A stretch of 59,180 nt of DNA from contig JAISIN010000088.1 in NCBI GenBank assembly GCA_031262085.1, positions 1-59,180 of the forward strand, in the 5' to 3' direction. Positions 47,355 through 55,866 of this stretch are shown here, piece by piece; the stretch's first letter is position 1; every line of letters begins with the position of its first letter. Origin of the DNA: Prevotellaceae bacterium. GTDB taxonomy: Bacteria; Bacteroidota; Bacteroidia; Bacteroidales; Bacteroidaceae. Position numbers and translations under genes: made by a program. The notes beneath the pieces were generated by a model. The model was given only the letters and a program-made list of their open reading frames with translations, was not told the origin of the DNA and searched no databases.

Positions 47355-47584
47355 TATGAAGAGGGAATCATTATCGTTCAATCTCCCTGTCAAACAGGTA
47401 CATAGTGTATAGCTACAACCATTCGCAAGCAGGCGAATCGGTTCACGTGAACGTTGCGGTTCTGTGCATTGATCCATCCTACAATACCGACCATTGCTTC
47501 CACATCGGAGATGTTTTGAATGAAGATTGAATCTTTCCGGCAATATAAGCATGGTTTAATGATACTTGTTTCAATGATTTCTAC
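47355..47584. other. Non-coding stretch between the palindromic array and the DUF1703 gene
   Basis: No supported gene. On the minus strand a frame stays open for about 60 codons (stop at 47390-47392; reads FIQNISDVEAMVGIVGWINA and on), but it has no good start and runs antisense into the DUF1703 5' end. It may be a decayed gene remnant or chance. Confidence 0.4.
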
Positions 47585-47592
47585 TACCTTTG
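47585..47592 (+). promoter_or_regulatory. Putative -7 element of the complete DUF1703 gene
   Basis: TACCTTTG, about 26 bp before the ATG, with a TTG at 47566-47568 as a weak -33. The spacing to the start is much like that at the 1-692 locus. Confidence 0.5.
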
Positions 47593-47617
47593 TACCTACA
47601 CTAAAAGACCATGCATT

Positions 47618-49174
47618 ATGGAACAGCTTCGTAAACTGCCAACAGGCATACAGTCGTTTGAGGTACTACGCACCAATGGTTGTTTATACGTAGATAAAAC
47701 AGCCTTGGTATATCAGCTGGTATCTACGCCCGTTCCCTATTTTCTGAGTCGCCCGCGTCGTTTTGGGAAGAGTCTGCTCATTTCTACTTTCGAAGCTTAT
47801 TTCGAAGGGCGAAAGGATTTATTTGAAGGATTAGCTATCGAAAAGTTGGAAACAAAATGGGAGAAATACCCTATATTGCATCTCGACTTGAGCGGCGAAG
47901 AGTATGACAGTATCAAGAAATTAGACTCTTTCTTGTCACTCAATCTGGGCTTGTGGGAAGACCAATGGGGCAAAGATGAGCGCGAAAAAACAGTGTCGCA
48001 ACGATTGAAAGGTGTCATCAAACGTGCTTACCAACAGAGCGGCAAACGTGTAGTCGTTTTGATCGACGAATACGACAAGCCACTATTAGAAAACATACTC
48101 AATGAGAAGCTAAGCAAGAGCTTGCGCAATAAATTGAAAGCTTTCTACGGGGTACTCAAAGGCACGGGCAAGTACTTGCGCTTCATCTTCCTCACCGGAG
48201 TGACCAAGTTTACGCAAGTAAGCGTATTTAGCGACTTGAATCAACTCACAGACATCAGTCTTTGGACCGATTATTCGGAACTATGCGGCATCACCCGTCA
48301 AGAACTATTAGACACCTTTACCCCGGAACTGCAAGCCTTGGCCAAGCAAAACGACATGACTTTCGATGAAGCCGTACATGCAATGGGAGAGCGATACGAT
48401 GGGTATCATTTTGCCGTCAACTCCACAGGCATGTTCAATCCGTTCAGCGTGCTGAATACCCTGAGTTCAGAACAGTTTGACGACTATTGGTTTCAAACCG
48501 GCACCCCCACGTTCCTTGCCAACCTCTTAACCCAAAGCGATTACGACCTGCGTCGACTGGTTGATGGCGCCCGAATGGCGAGAACCGACTTTGCCGAATA
48601 TAAAGCAGACACAGGCAATCCCATCCCACTGATATACCAAAGCGGCTACCTCACCATCTTGGGCTATCAACCCAAAAGAGAGATGTACACACTGGGGTTC
48701 CCCAACGAAGAGGTGCGCTATGGATTTATGAAATTTCTGTCGCCCTACTATACCACCGTATCTGACGACGACACTGCTTCTTACATCGACCACTTCCTTG
48801 ACGAACTCGAAGCCGGCGATGTAGAGGGCTTCCTCAACAGCCTGAAAGTATTCTTCGCCGGTATCCCATACGAGTTGAGCGACGACACCGAACGTCATTA
48901 CCAAACCATCTTCTACGTTGTTCTCACCCTGATGGGTAAGTTCGTGCAAACCGAAGTACGCAGCGCACACGGTCGCGCCGATGCCGTAGTGAAGAACAAT
49001 GATTATATCTACGTCTTCGAGTTCAAACTAACCGACACCGCCGAAGCAGCCCTCCGCCAAATAGACGAAAAAGAATATCTGCTACCCTATACCCTCGACG
49101 GACGCAAACTGATAAAGGTCGGCGTAAGCTTCGACAAGGAGAAACGAAACATCGGAAAGTATTTGATTGGGTGA
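47618..49174 (+). CDS. AAA-ATPase / PD-(D/E)XK (DUF1703) family protein, complete
   Basis: The 518-residue protein begins MEQLRKLPTGIQSFEVLRTN. Its N-terminal AAA-like domain (PF09820) has a Walker-A-like SRPRRFGKS (44-52), Walker B VVVLIDEYD (145-153) and a sensor-like TGVTKF (193-198). The C-terminal domain (PF08011, DUF1703) has a PD-(D/E)XK-type pattern: GRADAVV (Asp455), then FEFKL (Glu468, Lys470). The nuclease-like residues are intact, so it may cut DNA or RNA. Unlike standard Walker A (GxxxxGKS) the loop is RPRRFGKS. It lies downstream of the 22-bp palindromic array, and its stop overlaps a GTG that could begin the next gene. Biological role unknown; a defence, addiction or selfish role is a guess. 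Confidence 0.93.
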   Translation: MEQLRKLPTGIQSFEVLRTNGCLYVDKTALVYQLVSTPVPYFLSRPRRFGKSLLISTFEAYFEGRKDLFEGLAIEKLETKWEKYPILHLDLSGEEYDSIKKLDSFLSLNLGLWEDQWGKDEREKTVSQRLKGVIKRAYQQSGKRVVVLIDEYDKPLLENILNEKLSKSLRNKLKAFYGVLKGTGKYLRFIFLTGVTKFTQVSVFSDLNQLTDISLWTDYSELCGITRQELLDTFTPELQALAKQNDMTFDEAVHAMGERYDGYHFAVNSTGMFNPFSVLNTLSSEQFDDYWFQTGTPTFLANLLTQSDYDLRRLVDGARMARTDFAEYKADTGNPIPLIYQSGYLTILGYQPKREMYTLGFPNEEVRYGFMKFLSPYYTTVSDDDTASYIDHFLDELEAGDVEGFLNSLKVFFAGIPYELSDDTERHYQTIFYVVLTLMGKFVQTEVRSAHGRADAVVKNNDYIYVFEFKLTDTAEAALRQIDEKEYLLPYTLDGRKLIKVGVSFDKEKRNIGKYLIG

Positions 49175-49185
49175 AATCTAAAGTT

Positions 49186-50139
49186 ATGTCGAAAAAAGTA
49201 ACCCTGCTTATCCCCGTATACAACGAAGAAAAAGTGTTGCCCGAACTCTACCTGCGATTGCAGGAACTCATCGGGCGAAACAATGGTTACGAGTGGGAAA
49301 TACTGTTTATAAACGACGGCAGCAGCGACCATACCTTGGAGCAACTGCGCCGGATGCGAAAAGACGACCCCCGCGTGAACTACGTAAACCTGTCGCGCAA
49401 CTTCGGAAAAGAAGTTGCCATGCTGGCGGGCTTCGACTACTGCACCGGCGATTGCTGCGTGGTCATGGATGCCGACCTGCAAGACCCGCCCGAACTGATA
49501 GACTGCATGCTGGAATATTGGGAACAGGGATACGACGACATCTACGCCCGACGACGTACCCGCGGCGAAGAGAGCTGGTTGCGCCGACACCTCTCACTTA
49601 CGTTCTACGAACTGCTGCAACGAATGAGTAAGATAGATATTCTGCCCAACGTAGGCGACTTCAGACTACTCGACCGCCGTTGCATCCTCACCCTGCGCCG
49701 GATGCGCGAACGCGAACGATACACCAAAGGACTGTTCAGCTGGATAGGATATAATAAGAAAGGTATAGAGTTCGACCGCGGCAACCGACGCGCCGGTCGC
49801 TCATCGTGGAGCTTCTTCAAACTGCTCAACCTCGCCATCGAAGGTATCACCTCATCGAGCACCTCACCCCTGCGCATCGCTACCGTAAGCGGCATACTGT
49901 TTGCCACCGTGAGTTTTCTGTATGCCATCTACTTCCTCACCAAAACCATTCTATACGGCGACCAGGCAGCCGGATTCCCCACCCTGATCATCACCATCCT
50001 GTTTCTGGGAGGCATCCAACTACTGTCGCTCGGCGTGATCGGCGAATACATCGGACGAATATTCAAAGAGACCAAACAACGTCCCGCTTACATCGCATCG
50101 GACTACAATGAGGAAAAATTAGGATACGACAATACGTGA
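49186..50139 (+). CDS. GtrB/DPM1-like polyprenyl-phosphate glycosyltransferase (GT2)
   Basis: I start at the ATG at 49186 (MSKKVTLLIPVYNEEKVLPE); a GTG at 49171 overlapping the upstream stop is the alternative. The 317-residue protein has FINDGSSDHTLEQL, VVMDADLQDPPELID (DXD-type metal site), and two C-terminal membrane helices (about 225-255, IATVSGILFATVSFLYAIYF, and 263-285, LIITILFLGGIQLLSLGVIGEY). Such enzymes move a sugar from a nucleotide to undecaprenyl phosphate for surface-glycan modification. No flippase gene is adjacent. Confidence 0.9.
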   Translation: MSKKVTLLIPVYNEEKVLPELYLRLQELIGRNNGYEWEILFINDGSSDHTLEQLRRMRKDDPRVNYVNLSRNFGKEVAMLAGFDYCTGDCCVVMDADLQDPPELIDCMLEYWEQGYDDIYARRRTRGEESWLRRHLSLTFYELLQRMSKIDILPNVGDFRLLDRRCILTLRRMRERERYTKGLFSWIGYNKKGIEFDRGNRRAGRSSWSFFKLLNLAIEGITSSSTSPLRIATVSGILFATVSFLYAIYFLTKTILYGDQAAGFPTLIITILFLGGIQLLSLGVIGEYIGRIFKETKQRPAYIASDYNEEKLGYDNT

Positions 50140-50154
50140 ACGAAGAATTTTGCG

Positions 50155-50162
50155 TATGTTTG
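50155..50162 (+). promoter_or_regulatory. Putative -7 element of the aminotransferase gene
   Basis: TATGTTTG, 34 bp before the ATG at 50197; no clear -33 box. Confidence 0.4.
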
Positions 50163-50196
50163 TGCCCTCAAAGAACAAAAAGAACAAGTAACAAAG

Positions 50197-51513
50197 ATGA
50201 AAAACAGTCCTATCGAACGTAACATCATAGACAACGCTATCGCAGCGTTTCAAATTAAAGACTTCGGGAAAGCTACCATTCGCGAAGTAAAAGCCATTGC
50301 TGCCCGGGCAGAAGAAGAGTCGGGCGTGGAGTTTATCAAAATGGAGATGGGCGTACCCGGACTGCCACCGGCAGCTGTCGGCGTGAAGGCAGAGATAGAA
50401 GCGTTGCAAAACGGAATCGCTTCGCTCTACCCCGACATCAACGGATTGCCCGAACTGAAACAGGAGGCGTCGCGCTTCATCAAAGCCTTTATCAACGTCG
50501 ACCTGAAGCCCGAAGGATGTGTGCCGGTAACCGGCTCGATGCAAGGCACATTTGCATCGTTCCTGACCTGCTGCCAATGCAACGAACAACGCAATACCAT
50601 ACTCTTTATAGATCCCGGATTCCCGGTACAGAAGCAGCAGCTCACCGTGATGGGACAGCCGTATGAAACCTTCGACGTGTACGACTATCGGGGCGATAAG
50701 CTCAAAGCCAAGTTAGAGAGCTATCTGGAGCGCGGAAACATTGCCGCCATCATTTACTCCAATCCCAACAATCCCGGCTGGATCTGCCTCAACGACGACG
50801 AACTGCGCACCATCGGCACCCTTGCTACCCAATACGACGTTATCGTACTCGAAGACTTGGCATACTTCGCCATGGATTTCCGCCGCGACTTGGGTACGCC
50901 GTTTCAACCGCCCTATCAAGCTACGGTGGCACGCTACACCGACAATTATGTACTGCTCATCTCAGGCTCGAAAGCGTTTAGCTATGCCGGACAACGCATC
51001 GGGGTAAGCTGTATCTCCGACCACCTGTATCAACGCTCCTATCCGGGACTGACCGATCGATACGGAGGCGGCACCTTCGGAACGGTATTCATTCACCGCA
51101 TACTATACGCACTATCGTCGGGCACCAGCCACTCGGCACAATATGCCATGGCTACCATGATGAAAGCAGCCAGCGACGGCGCTTACCACTTCCTCAACGA
51201 TGTACATACTTACGGGCAACGCGCCAAGAAGCTGAAAGAGATCTTCCTCCGTCACGGCTTCTATCTGGTGTACGACAACGACTTGGGCGAGCCGGTAGCC
51301 GACGGATTCTATTTCACCATCGGCTACCCGGGCATGACAGGCGGCGAACTGGCGCGCGAACTGATGTACTACGGCGTAAGCGCCATCTCATTAGAGACCA
51401 CCGGCAGTCGGCAAGAAGGACTGCGCGCCTGCACATCGTTTATTCAAGATCATCAATATGCACAGTTAGACGAACGGATGGCTCTCTTTGAAGAGAATCA
51501 CCGGAGGAGTTAA
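50197..51513 (+). CDS. PLP-dependent aminotransferase (class I/II)
   Basis: The 438-residue fold-I enzyme has YPDINGLPELKQEASRFIKA near residue 74, YSNPNNPGWI near residue 187, the Asp/Tyr PLP contacts in VIVLEDLAYFAMD and the PLP lysine in LISGSKAFSYAGQRIG near residue 253. A Tyr/Gly-rich stretch follows (GLTDRYGGGTFGTVF). It is an aspartate-aminotransferase-fold enzyme of unknown substrate; the 438-residue length is larger than AspC. It is followed after 23 bp by an acyl-CoA ligase. Confidence 0.88.
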   Translation: MKNSPIERNIIDNAIAAFQIKDFGKATIREVKAIAARAEEESGVEFIKMEMGVPGLPPAAVGVKAEIEALQNGIASLYPDINGLPELKQEASRFIKAFINVDLKPEGCVPVTGSMQGTFASFLTCCQCNEQRNTILFIDPGFPVQKQQLTVMGQPYETFDVYDYRGDKLKAKLESYLERGNIAAIIYSNPNNPGWICLNDDELRTIGTLATQYDVIVLEDLAYFAMDFRRDLGTPFQPPYQATVARYTDNYVLLISGSKAFSYAGQRIGVSCISDHLYQRSYPGLTDRYGGGTFGTVFIHRILYALSSGTSHSAQYAMATMMKAASDGAYHFLNDVHTYGQRAKKLKEIFLRHGFYLVYDNDLGEPVADGFYFTIGYPGMTGGELARELMYYGVSAISLETTGSRQEGLRACTSFIQDHQYAQLDERMALFEENHRRS

Positions 51514-51536
51514 GACTATAAACCAATTTATAAAGT

Positions 51537-53345
51537 ATGATAACATACGACCATTTATCTGTCATGGTACACCGCCGGGCAGAACAATACGGCGACAAAG
51601 TAGCTCTCAAGTACCGCAACTACACTACCGCGCAATGGATACCCATTACTTGGAAGCAGTTTTCACAAACAATCAATCAGTTAGCCAATGCATTGGCCGG
51701 ATTGGGTATTGAAGAAGAAGAGAACATCGGTATCTTTTCGCAAAACAAACCCGAGTGTTTGTTTGTTGACTTTGCCGCTTTTGCCAACCGAGCGGTAACC
51801 GTACCGCTCTATGCCACCAGCTCGTCGGCACAAGCACAATACATCCTCAACGATGCCGGCATACGCTACCTCTTCGTGGGGGAGCAATACCAATACGACG
51901 CTGCATTTAGCGCATTTAGCTTCTGCCACACCTTGCAGCAACTGATTATCTTCGAACGCTCGGTAGTACGCGACCCCCGCGACCGGAACTCCATTTATTT
52001 CGATGAACTGTTGAAGAGCGGTGAAGCGCTTCCATACAACGACCAAGTACAGGCACGCACAGCGCGTGCTACCGCAGACGATTTAGCCAACATACTCTAT
52101 ACCTCGGGCACCACCGGCGAACCAAAGGGAGTGTTGCTACACCACTCCAACTATCTGGAGGCTTTCCGCATACACGACATACGGCTGCCGTTCATGACCG
52201 ACAACGATGTGTCGATGTGTTTCCTCCCGCTGACGCACGTACTCGAAAAAGCATGGTGCTACCTGTGCATACACAAGGGCGTACAAATCTGCATCAACCT
52301 TCGACCCACCGACATACAAACCACCATCAAAGAGATTCGCCCCACCCTGATGTGCAGCGTACCCCGCTTTTGGGAAAAAGTATATGCCGGCGTACAAGAG
52401 AAGATTGGCGAAGCTACCGGCATGAAGAAAGCGCTGATGATAGACGCCATCAAAGTGGGTAAGATACACAACATAGACTACCTGCGCTACGGCAAAACAC
52501 CACCGCTGATGAACCGGCTGAAATATAGTTTCTACGAGAAAACGATCTACGCGCTGCTGAAAAAGACCGTCGGAATCGAGAAGGGTAACTTCTTCCCCAC
52601 TGCCGGCGCAGCCGTACCCGACGAAATATGCGAGTTTGTACACTCGGTAGGCATCAACATGATCGTGGGATACGGACTGACCGAATCGACCGCTACCGTA
52701 TCCTGCTTCCCCGCCAAGGGTTTCCAAATCGGTTCCGTAGGTACCATTATGTCCGATGTACAGGTGAAGATCGGCGACAACAACGAAATATTGCTGCGCG
52801 GAAAGACCATCACCAAAGGATATTACAAAAAGGCAAAAGCTACTGCCGAAGCCATTGATGCCGACGGATGGTTTCATACCGGCGATGCAGGCTATCTGAA
52901 AGACGGACACCTCTATCTGACCGAACGCATTAAAGACCTGTTCAAAACCTCTAACGGCAAATACATCAGCCCGCAAGCGTTAGAGGTCAAGCTGGCTGTC
53001 GACCGGTATATCGACCAGATAGCCATCATTGCCGACCAGCGCAAGTTTGTATCGGCACTCATCATTCCCGTCTACGACTATGTGAAAGAGTACGCCCAGA
53101 AGCAAGGCATTACTTACAAAACCATGGCAGAGCTGCTGAAAAATCCTGCCGTCATTGAGTTGTTCCGCCACCGCATCGACACGCTACAACAGCAGTTTGC
53201 GCACTTCGAACAGGTAAAACGCTTCACCCTGCTGCCCGAACCGTTCAGCATGGAGCGTGGCGAACTGACCAACACCCTGAAGCTAAAACGCTCTGTAGTG
53301 GCGAACAACTACAAAGCGTTAATAGATAAGATGTACGAAGAGTGA
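51537..53345 (+). CDS. AMP-dependent long-chain acyl-CoA ligase
   Basis: The 602-residue protein has the AMP-binding motif ILYTSGTTGEPKGVLL near residues 185-200, then YGLTESTATVSCFP, GWFHTGDAGYLKDGHLYLTERIKDLFKTSNGKYISP (A8-type motif) and a C-terminal catalytic Lys region (GELTNTLKLKR). It activates a fatty acid to acyl-CoA. Members of this length with an early VHRRAEQYGDKVALKYR are common as FadD-like ligases in Bacteroidales. Its stop abuts the convergent lemA stop with no gap. Confidence 0.93.
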   Translation: MITYDHLSVMVHRRAEQYGDKVALKYRNYTTAQWIPITWKQFSQTINQLANALAGLGIEEEENIGIFSQNKPECLFVDFAAFANRAVTVPLYATSSSAQAQYILNDAGIRYLFVGEQYQYDAAFSAFSFCHTLQQLIIFERSVVRDPRDRNSIYFDELLKSGEALPYNDQVQARTARATADDLANILYTSGTTGEPKGVLLHHSNYLEAFRIHDIRLPFMTDNDVSMCFLPLTHVLEKAWCYLCIHKGVQICINLRPTDIQTTIKEIRPTLMCSVPRFWEKVYAGVQEKIGEATGMKKALMIDAIKVGKIHNIDYLRYGKTPPLMNRLKYSFYEKTIYALLKKTVGIEKGNFFPTAGAAVPDEICEFVHSVGINMIVGYGLTESTATVSCFPAKGFQIGSVGTIMSDVQVKIGDNNEILLRGKTITKGYYKKAKATAEAIDADGWFHTGDAGYLKDGHLYLTERIKDLFKTSNGKYISPQALEVKLAVDRYIDQIAIIADQRKFVSALIIPVYDYVKEYAQKQGITYKTMAELLKNPAVIELFRHRIDTLQQQFAHFEQVKRFTLLPEPFSMERGELTNTLKLKRSVVANNYKALIDKMYEE

Positions 53346-53933
53346 TCAGAACTGCACCTGCGGAGCCTGCTCAGCCCCCTCGGCGGCTTCAAAGTAAGCG
53401 CGCTTTTCAAACCCGAACAGTCCGGCAAGGATATTCTTCGGGAAGCGACGAATGCCGATGTTGAAAGCTTTGGCAGCATCGTTGAAGTGGGTGCGGGCTA
53501 CGTTGATGCGGTTCTCCGTACCCTCGAGCTGAGCCTGCAACTCCAGAAAGTTTTGATTGGCTTTCAGGTCGGGGTAGTTTTCGGTAATCGCAAGCAGCTT
53601 GCCCAATGCCGAAGTAACTGCGCCTTGCGCTTTCTGATATTCAGCCAACTTCTCGGGGGTGAGATTGGAAGGATCGACTTTGATCTGCGTAGCCTGACTG
53701 CGGGCTTGAATCACCCCTTCGAGTGTAGACTGCTCGTGCGTAGCATATCCCTTTACGGTATTTACCAGATTGGGAATCAGGTCGGCACGACGCTGATACT
53801 GCGTCTCTACATTTGCCCATTGTCCTTCGACATTCTCTTCCATACTCACCAATCCGTTGTAACCGGTCACTCCCCATATCACGATGATAACGACCGCTAC
53901 GAGGATAATAATTGTAGATGTTTTTAGCTTCAT
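53346..53933 (-). CDS. lemA: LemA family protein
   Basis: The 195-residue protein has one N-terminal membrane helix (about 7-25, TIIILVAVVIIVIWGVTGY) and the LemA helical domain (LVSMEENVEGQWANVETQYQRR, LIPNLVNTVKGYATHEQ, NYPDLKANQNFLELQAQLEGTENRI). It is anchored in the inner membrane. It follows the TPM-domain gene by 29 bp, a pairing typical of LemA. Role not well defined in this order. Confidence 0.93.
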   Translation of the reverse strand: MKLKTSTIIILVAVVIIVIWGVTGYNGLVSMEENVEGQWANVETQYQRRADLIPNLVNTVKGYATHEQSTLEGVIQARSQATQIKVDPSNLTPEKLAEYQKAQGAVTSALGKLLAITENYPDLKANQNFLELQAQLEGTENRINVARTHFNDAAKAFNIGIRRFPKNILAGLFGFEKRAYFEAAEGAEQAPQVQF

Positions 53934-53962
53934 ATTTTTGTTGATTTAGTAATTCGTACTCC

Positions 53963-54880
53963 TTAAAACCTGGTACCGGCGCCGCCACCGCCGCCGCGTC
54001 CGCCACCAAAACTGCCGCCGCTGAAACCGCCGCCACCGCGTCCGCCGAATCCACCTCCGAAGATCACAGGACCTCCGCCGCCGCCTCTACTGCGATGGGT
54101 ATCTTCGTAAAAACGTTGACGCCGCACCAACGTATGTCCGCAGTTCCGGCAGACATAAGTAACATCTTCGGTGCGCACACCATGAATGTTCGATACGACC
54201 CGACTGCTTTGGCGTTGCAGCTTGTGTTGTTTGCAATTGGGACACTTACTGGCAGCACGGGCAGCCAGATAGCCTATCAATACGGCAACCAGTGCAAACA
54301 GCCCGATGGCAAATACCAACAACCCGCTACCGTCGTCGGCGCTTCCGCTATCGTCGGGCTGTTCGTTCTTCATACTCCCATCCAACCGGGCACAAACAGC
54401 CTGCACCCCGGCAACCATTCCCTCACTCCATTGCTGTTTTTTGAGATACGGCACCATCTGCTGCGTCTGAATGCGTTTGCAGATGGCATCGGGCAGATCA
54501 CCCTCCAGCCCGTAGCCGGTATAGAACTGAACACAACGCTGGTCGGTGACTAAAAGAATCACCAATCCGTTATCTCTCCCCTTTTGTCCTACGCCCCACT
54601 CATTCAGCAACCGATGCGAAAAGTCGAAGCAGTCGGCTTCGCCAATCGACGGCACCACTGCCACCACCGTTTCAATGCCCGTTTGCTGCTCGAGTGCATA
54701 AAGCATCCGGTCAATGCTGTCGCAGGCTGCCGACGACAAGATAGAAGCCGGATCGCAGGTATAGCGCATCTTGTTCTGTAAATGTACTTTGGGAATGTTA
54801 TCGGGGGTATAAACCGTCTGCGACCGCAAAGGTAACAGCAGACAACAAAGCAGAAAGAGAAAAGAGAAAGCTTGTTTCAT
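53963..54880 (-). CDS. TPM-domain protein with zinc ribbon and glycine-rich tail (YgcG-like)
   Basis: The 305-residue protein has a signal peptide (1-20), a TPM domain (about 40-165: ALEQQTGIETVVAVVPSI, FSHRLLNEWGVGQKGRDNG), a transmembrane helix (about 185-207, LLVFAIGLFALVAVLIGYLA), a zinc-ribbon-like segment with CPNCKQH and CRNCGHT (213-250), and a Gly-rich tail of about 45 residues. It is probably anchored in the inner membrane with the TPM domain outside. The zinc ribbon between helix and tail is a common TPM-family addition. Partner of LemA by position. Confidence 0.9.
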   Translation of the reverse strand: MKQAFSFLFLLCCLLLPLRSQTVYTPDNIPKVHLQNKMRYTCDPASILSSAACDSIDRMLYALEQQTGIETVVAVVPSIGEADCFDFSHRLLNEWGVGQKGRDNGLVILLVTDQRCVQFYTGYGLEGDLPDAICKRIQTQQMVPYLKKQQWSEGMVAGVQAVCARLDGSMKNEQPDDSGSADDGSGLLVFAIGLFALVAVLIGYLAARAASKCPNCKQHKLQRQSSRVVSNIHGVRTEDVTYVCRNCGHTLVRRQRFYEDTHRSRGGGGGPVIFGGGFGGRGGGGFSGGSFGGGRGGGGGAGTRF

Positions 54881-54915
54881 TTGATTGGAATTAAGATCAT
54901 ACTACACTCAACACC

Positions 54916-55866
54916 TTAATATATATATTGTTCGACGAACCTAAGTACCCGTCGGGTATATTCGTCGCGATTCTCCTTATACGAAACGGCATGTGCGGCG
55001 TCGGGCACAATCCACAGCTCTTTCGGTTCCGGCTTTGCCTCGTAGAGCGGATATACCATCCATGTAGGCACATATTTGTCGGCATCACCATGAATAAACA
55101 ACATGGGCAAACGGCACTTTGCGACCTGCTTCAACGGAGAAGCCTCGCGGAAGTTCCAGCCATAACGTGGTTCGCACAAAGCGCTGGCAGCATAGAGCAA
55201 CGGGAAGGGAGGCAAGCCGAACATCTCTTTCAACTCTTTTTCGAATTGTTGCCACACGGAGGTATAGCCACAATCCTCGACAAAGCATTTCACATAAGGC
55301 TGTTGCGGTTCGCCCGACACACACAAGGTGGTTGCCGCCCCCATAGAGATGCCGTGTACCACCATCTGTGTTTGTCCGCCATATATCTTGTTGGCAATAT
55401 CCATCCATTGCAGCACGTCAAGGCGGTCTTTCCATCCCATCTGAATGGCATCGCCACCGCTCAAACCGCAATTTTGTAAATCGGGCAGCAAGATGTTATA
55501 ATCCAACACCTTATTATAAAGATAGCCGATCATCAACATGCGCACACTGCTATCGGTATAGCCATGTACAATGACTGCCGTTTTCCGGGTAGGCTGCACA
55601 GCAGCCGCATAGATGGCATGCAGTTGCACCCCCTCGGCATTGACCACAAACGTATCGCGCAATGCACCCACCGCTTGCAGGCTGTCGACCCACGGTTTGA
55701 TGTAGGGATATTCGTCGAACATGTAGCGATACGATTCGGTTACATCCTTCCCATTGTTGAGTCCCGGACGAAGCGATAAGTCGAGCATATAGAAGCCTGC
55801 CGCCGTCACTACGACTAACAGGGTCACCAGCACAATCGCGATGTATTTAATCGCCTTTTTCATCAT
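54916..55866 (-). CDS. Alpha/beta hydrolase, membrane-anchored
   Basis: The 316-residue protein has an N-terminal helix (about 7-27), the oxyanion HGYTD near residue 100, the nucleophile elbow GISMGAATT (Ser near 173), DAD and FIHGDADKYVP (Asp near 259), and the catalytic His in PDAAHAVSY (near 289). It belongs to the S9/BD-FAE-like hydrolase group often called alpha/beta hydrolase of unknown substrate. Its ATG overlaps the prfB stop (ATGA), so it is translated from the prfB message. Confidence 0.9.
   Translation of the reverse strand: MMKKAIKYIAIVLVTLLVVVTAAGFYMLDLSLRPGLNNGKDVTESYRYMFDEYPYIKPWVDSLQAVGALRDTFVVNAEGVQLHAIYAAAVQPTRKTAVIVHGYTDSSVRMLMIGYLYNKVLDYNILLPDLQNCGLSGGDAIQMGWKDRLDVLQWMDIANKIYGGQTQMVVHGISMGAATTLCVSGEPQQPYVKCFVEDCGYTSVWQQFEKELKEMFGLPPFPLLYAASALCEPRYGWNFREASPLKQVAKCRLPMLFIHGDADKYVPTWMVYPLYEAKPEPKELWIVPDAAHAVSYKENRDEYTRRVLRFVEQYIY

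Noticed and set aside
47292..47552. Open frames on the minus strand upstream of the DUF1703 gene, one reading FIQNISDVEAMVGIVGWINA
   Set aside because: No start codon with a promoter, and the frame runs antisense into the DUF1703 gene; kept only as a possible remnant in the note on 47355-47584.
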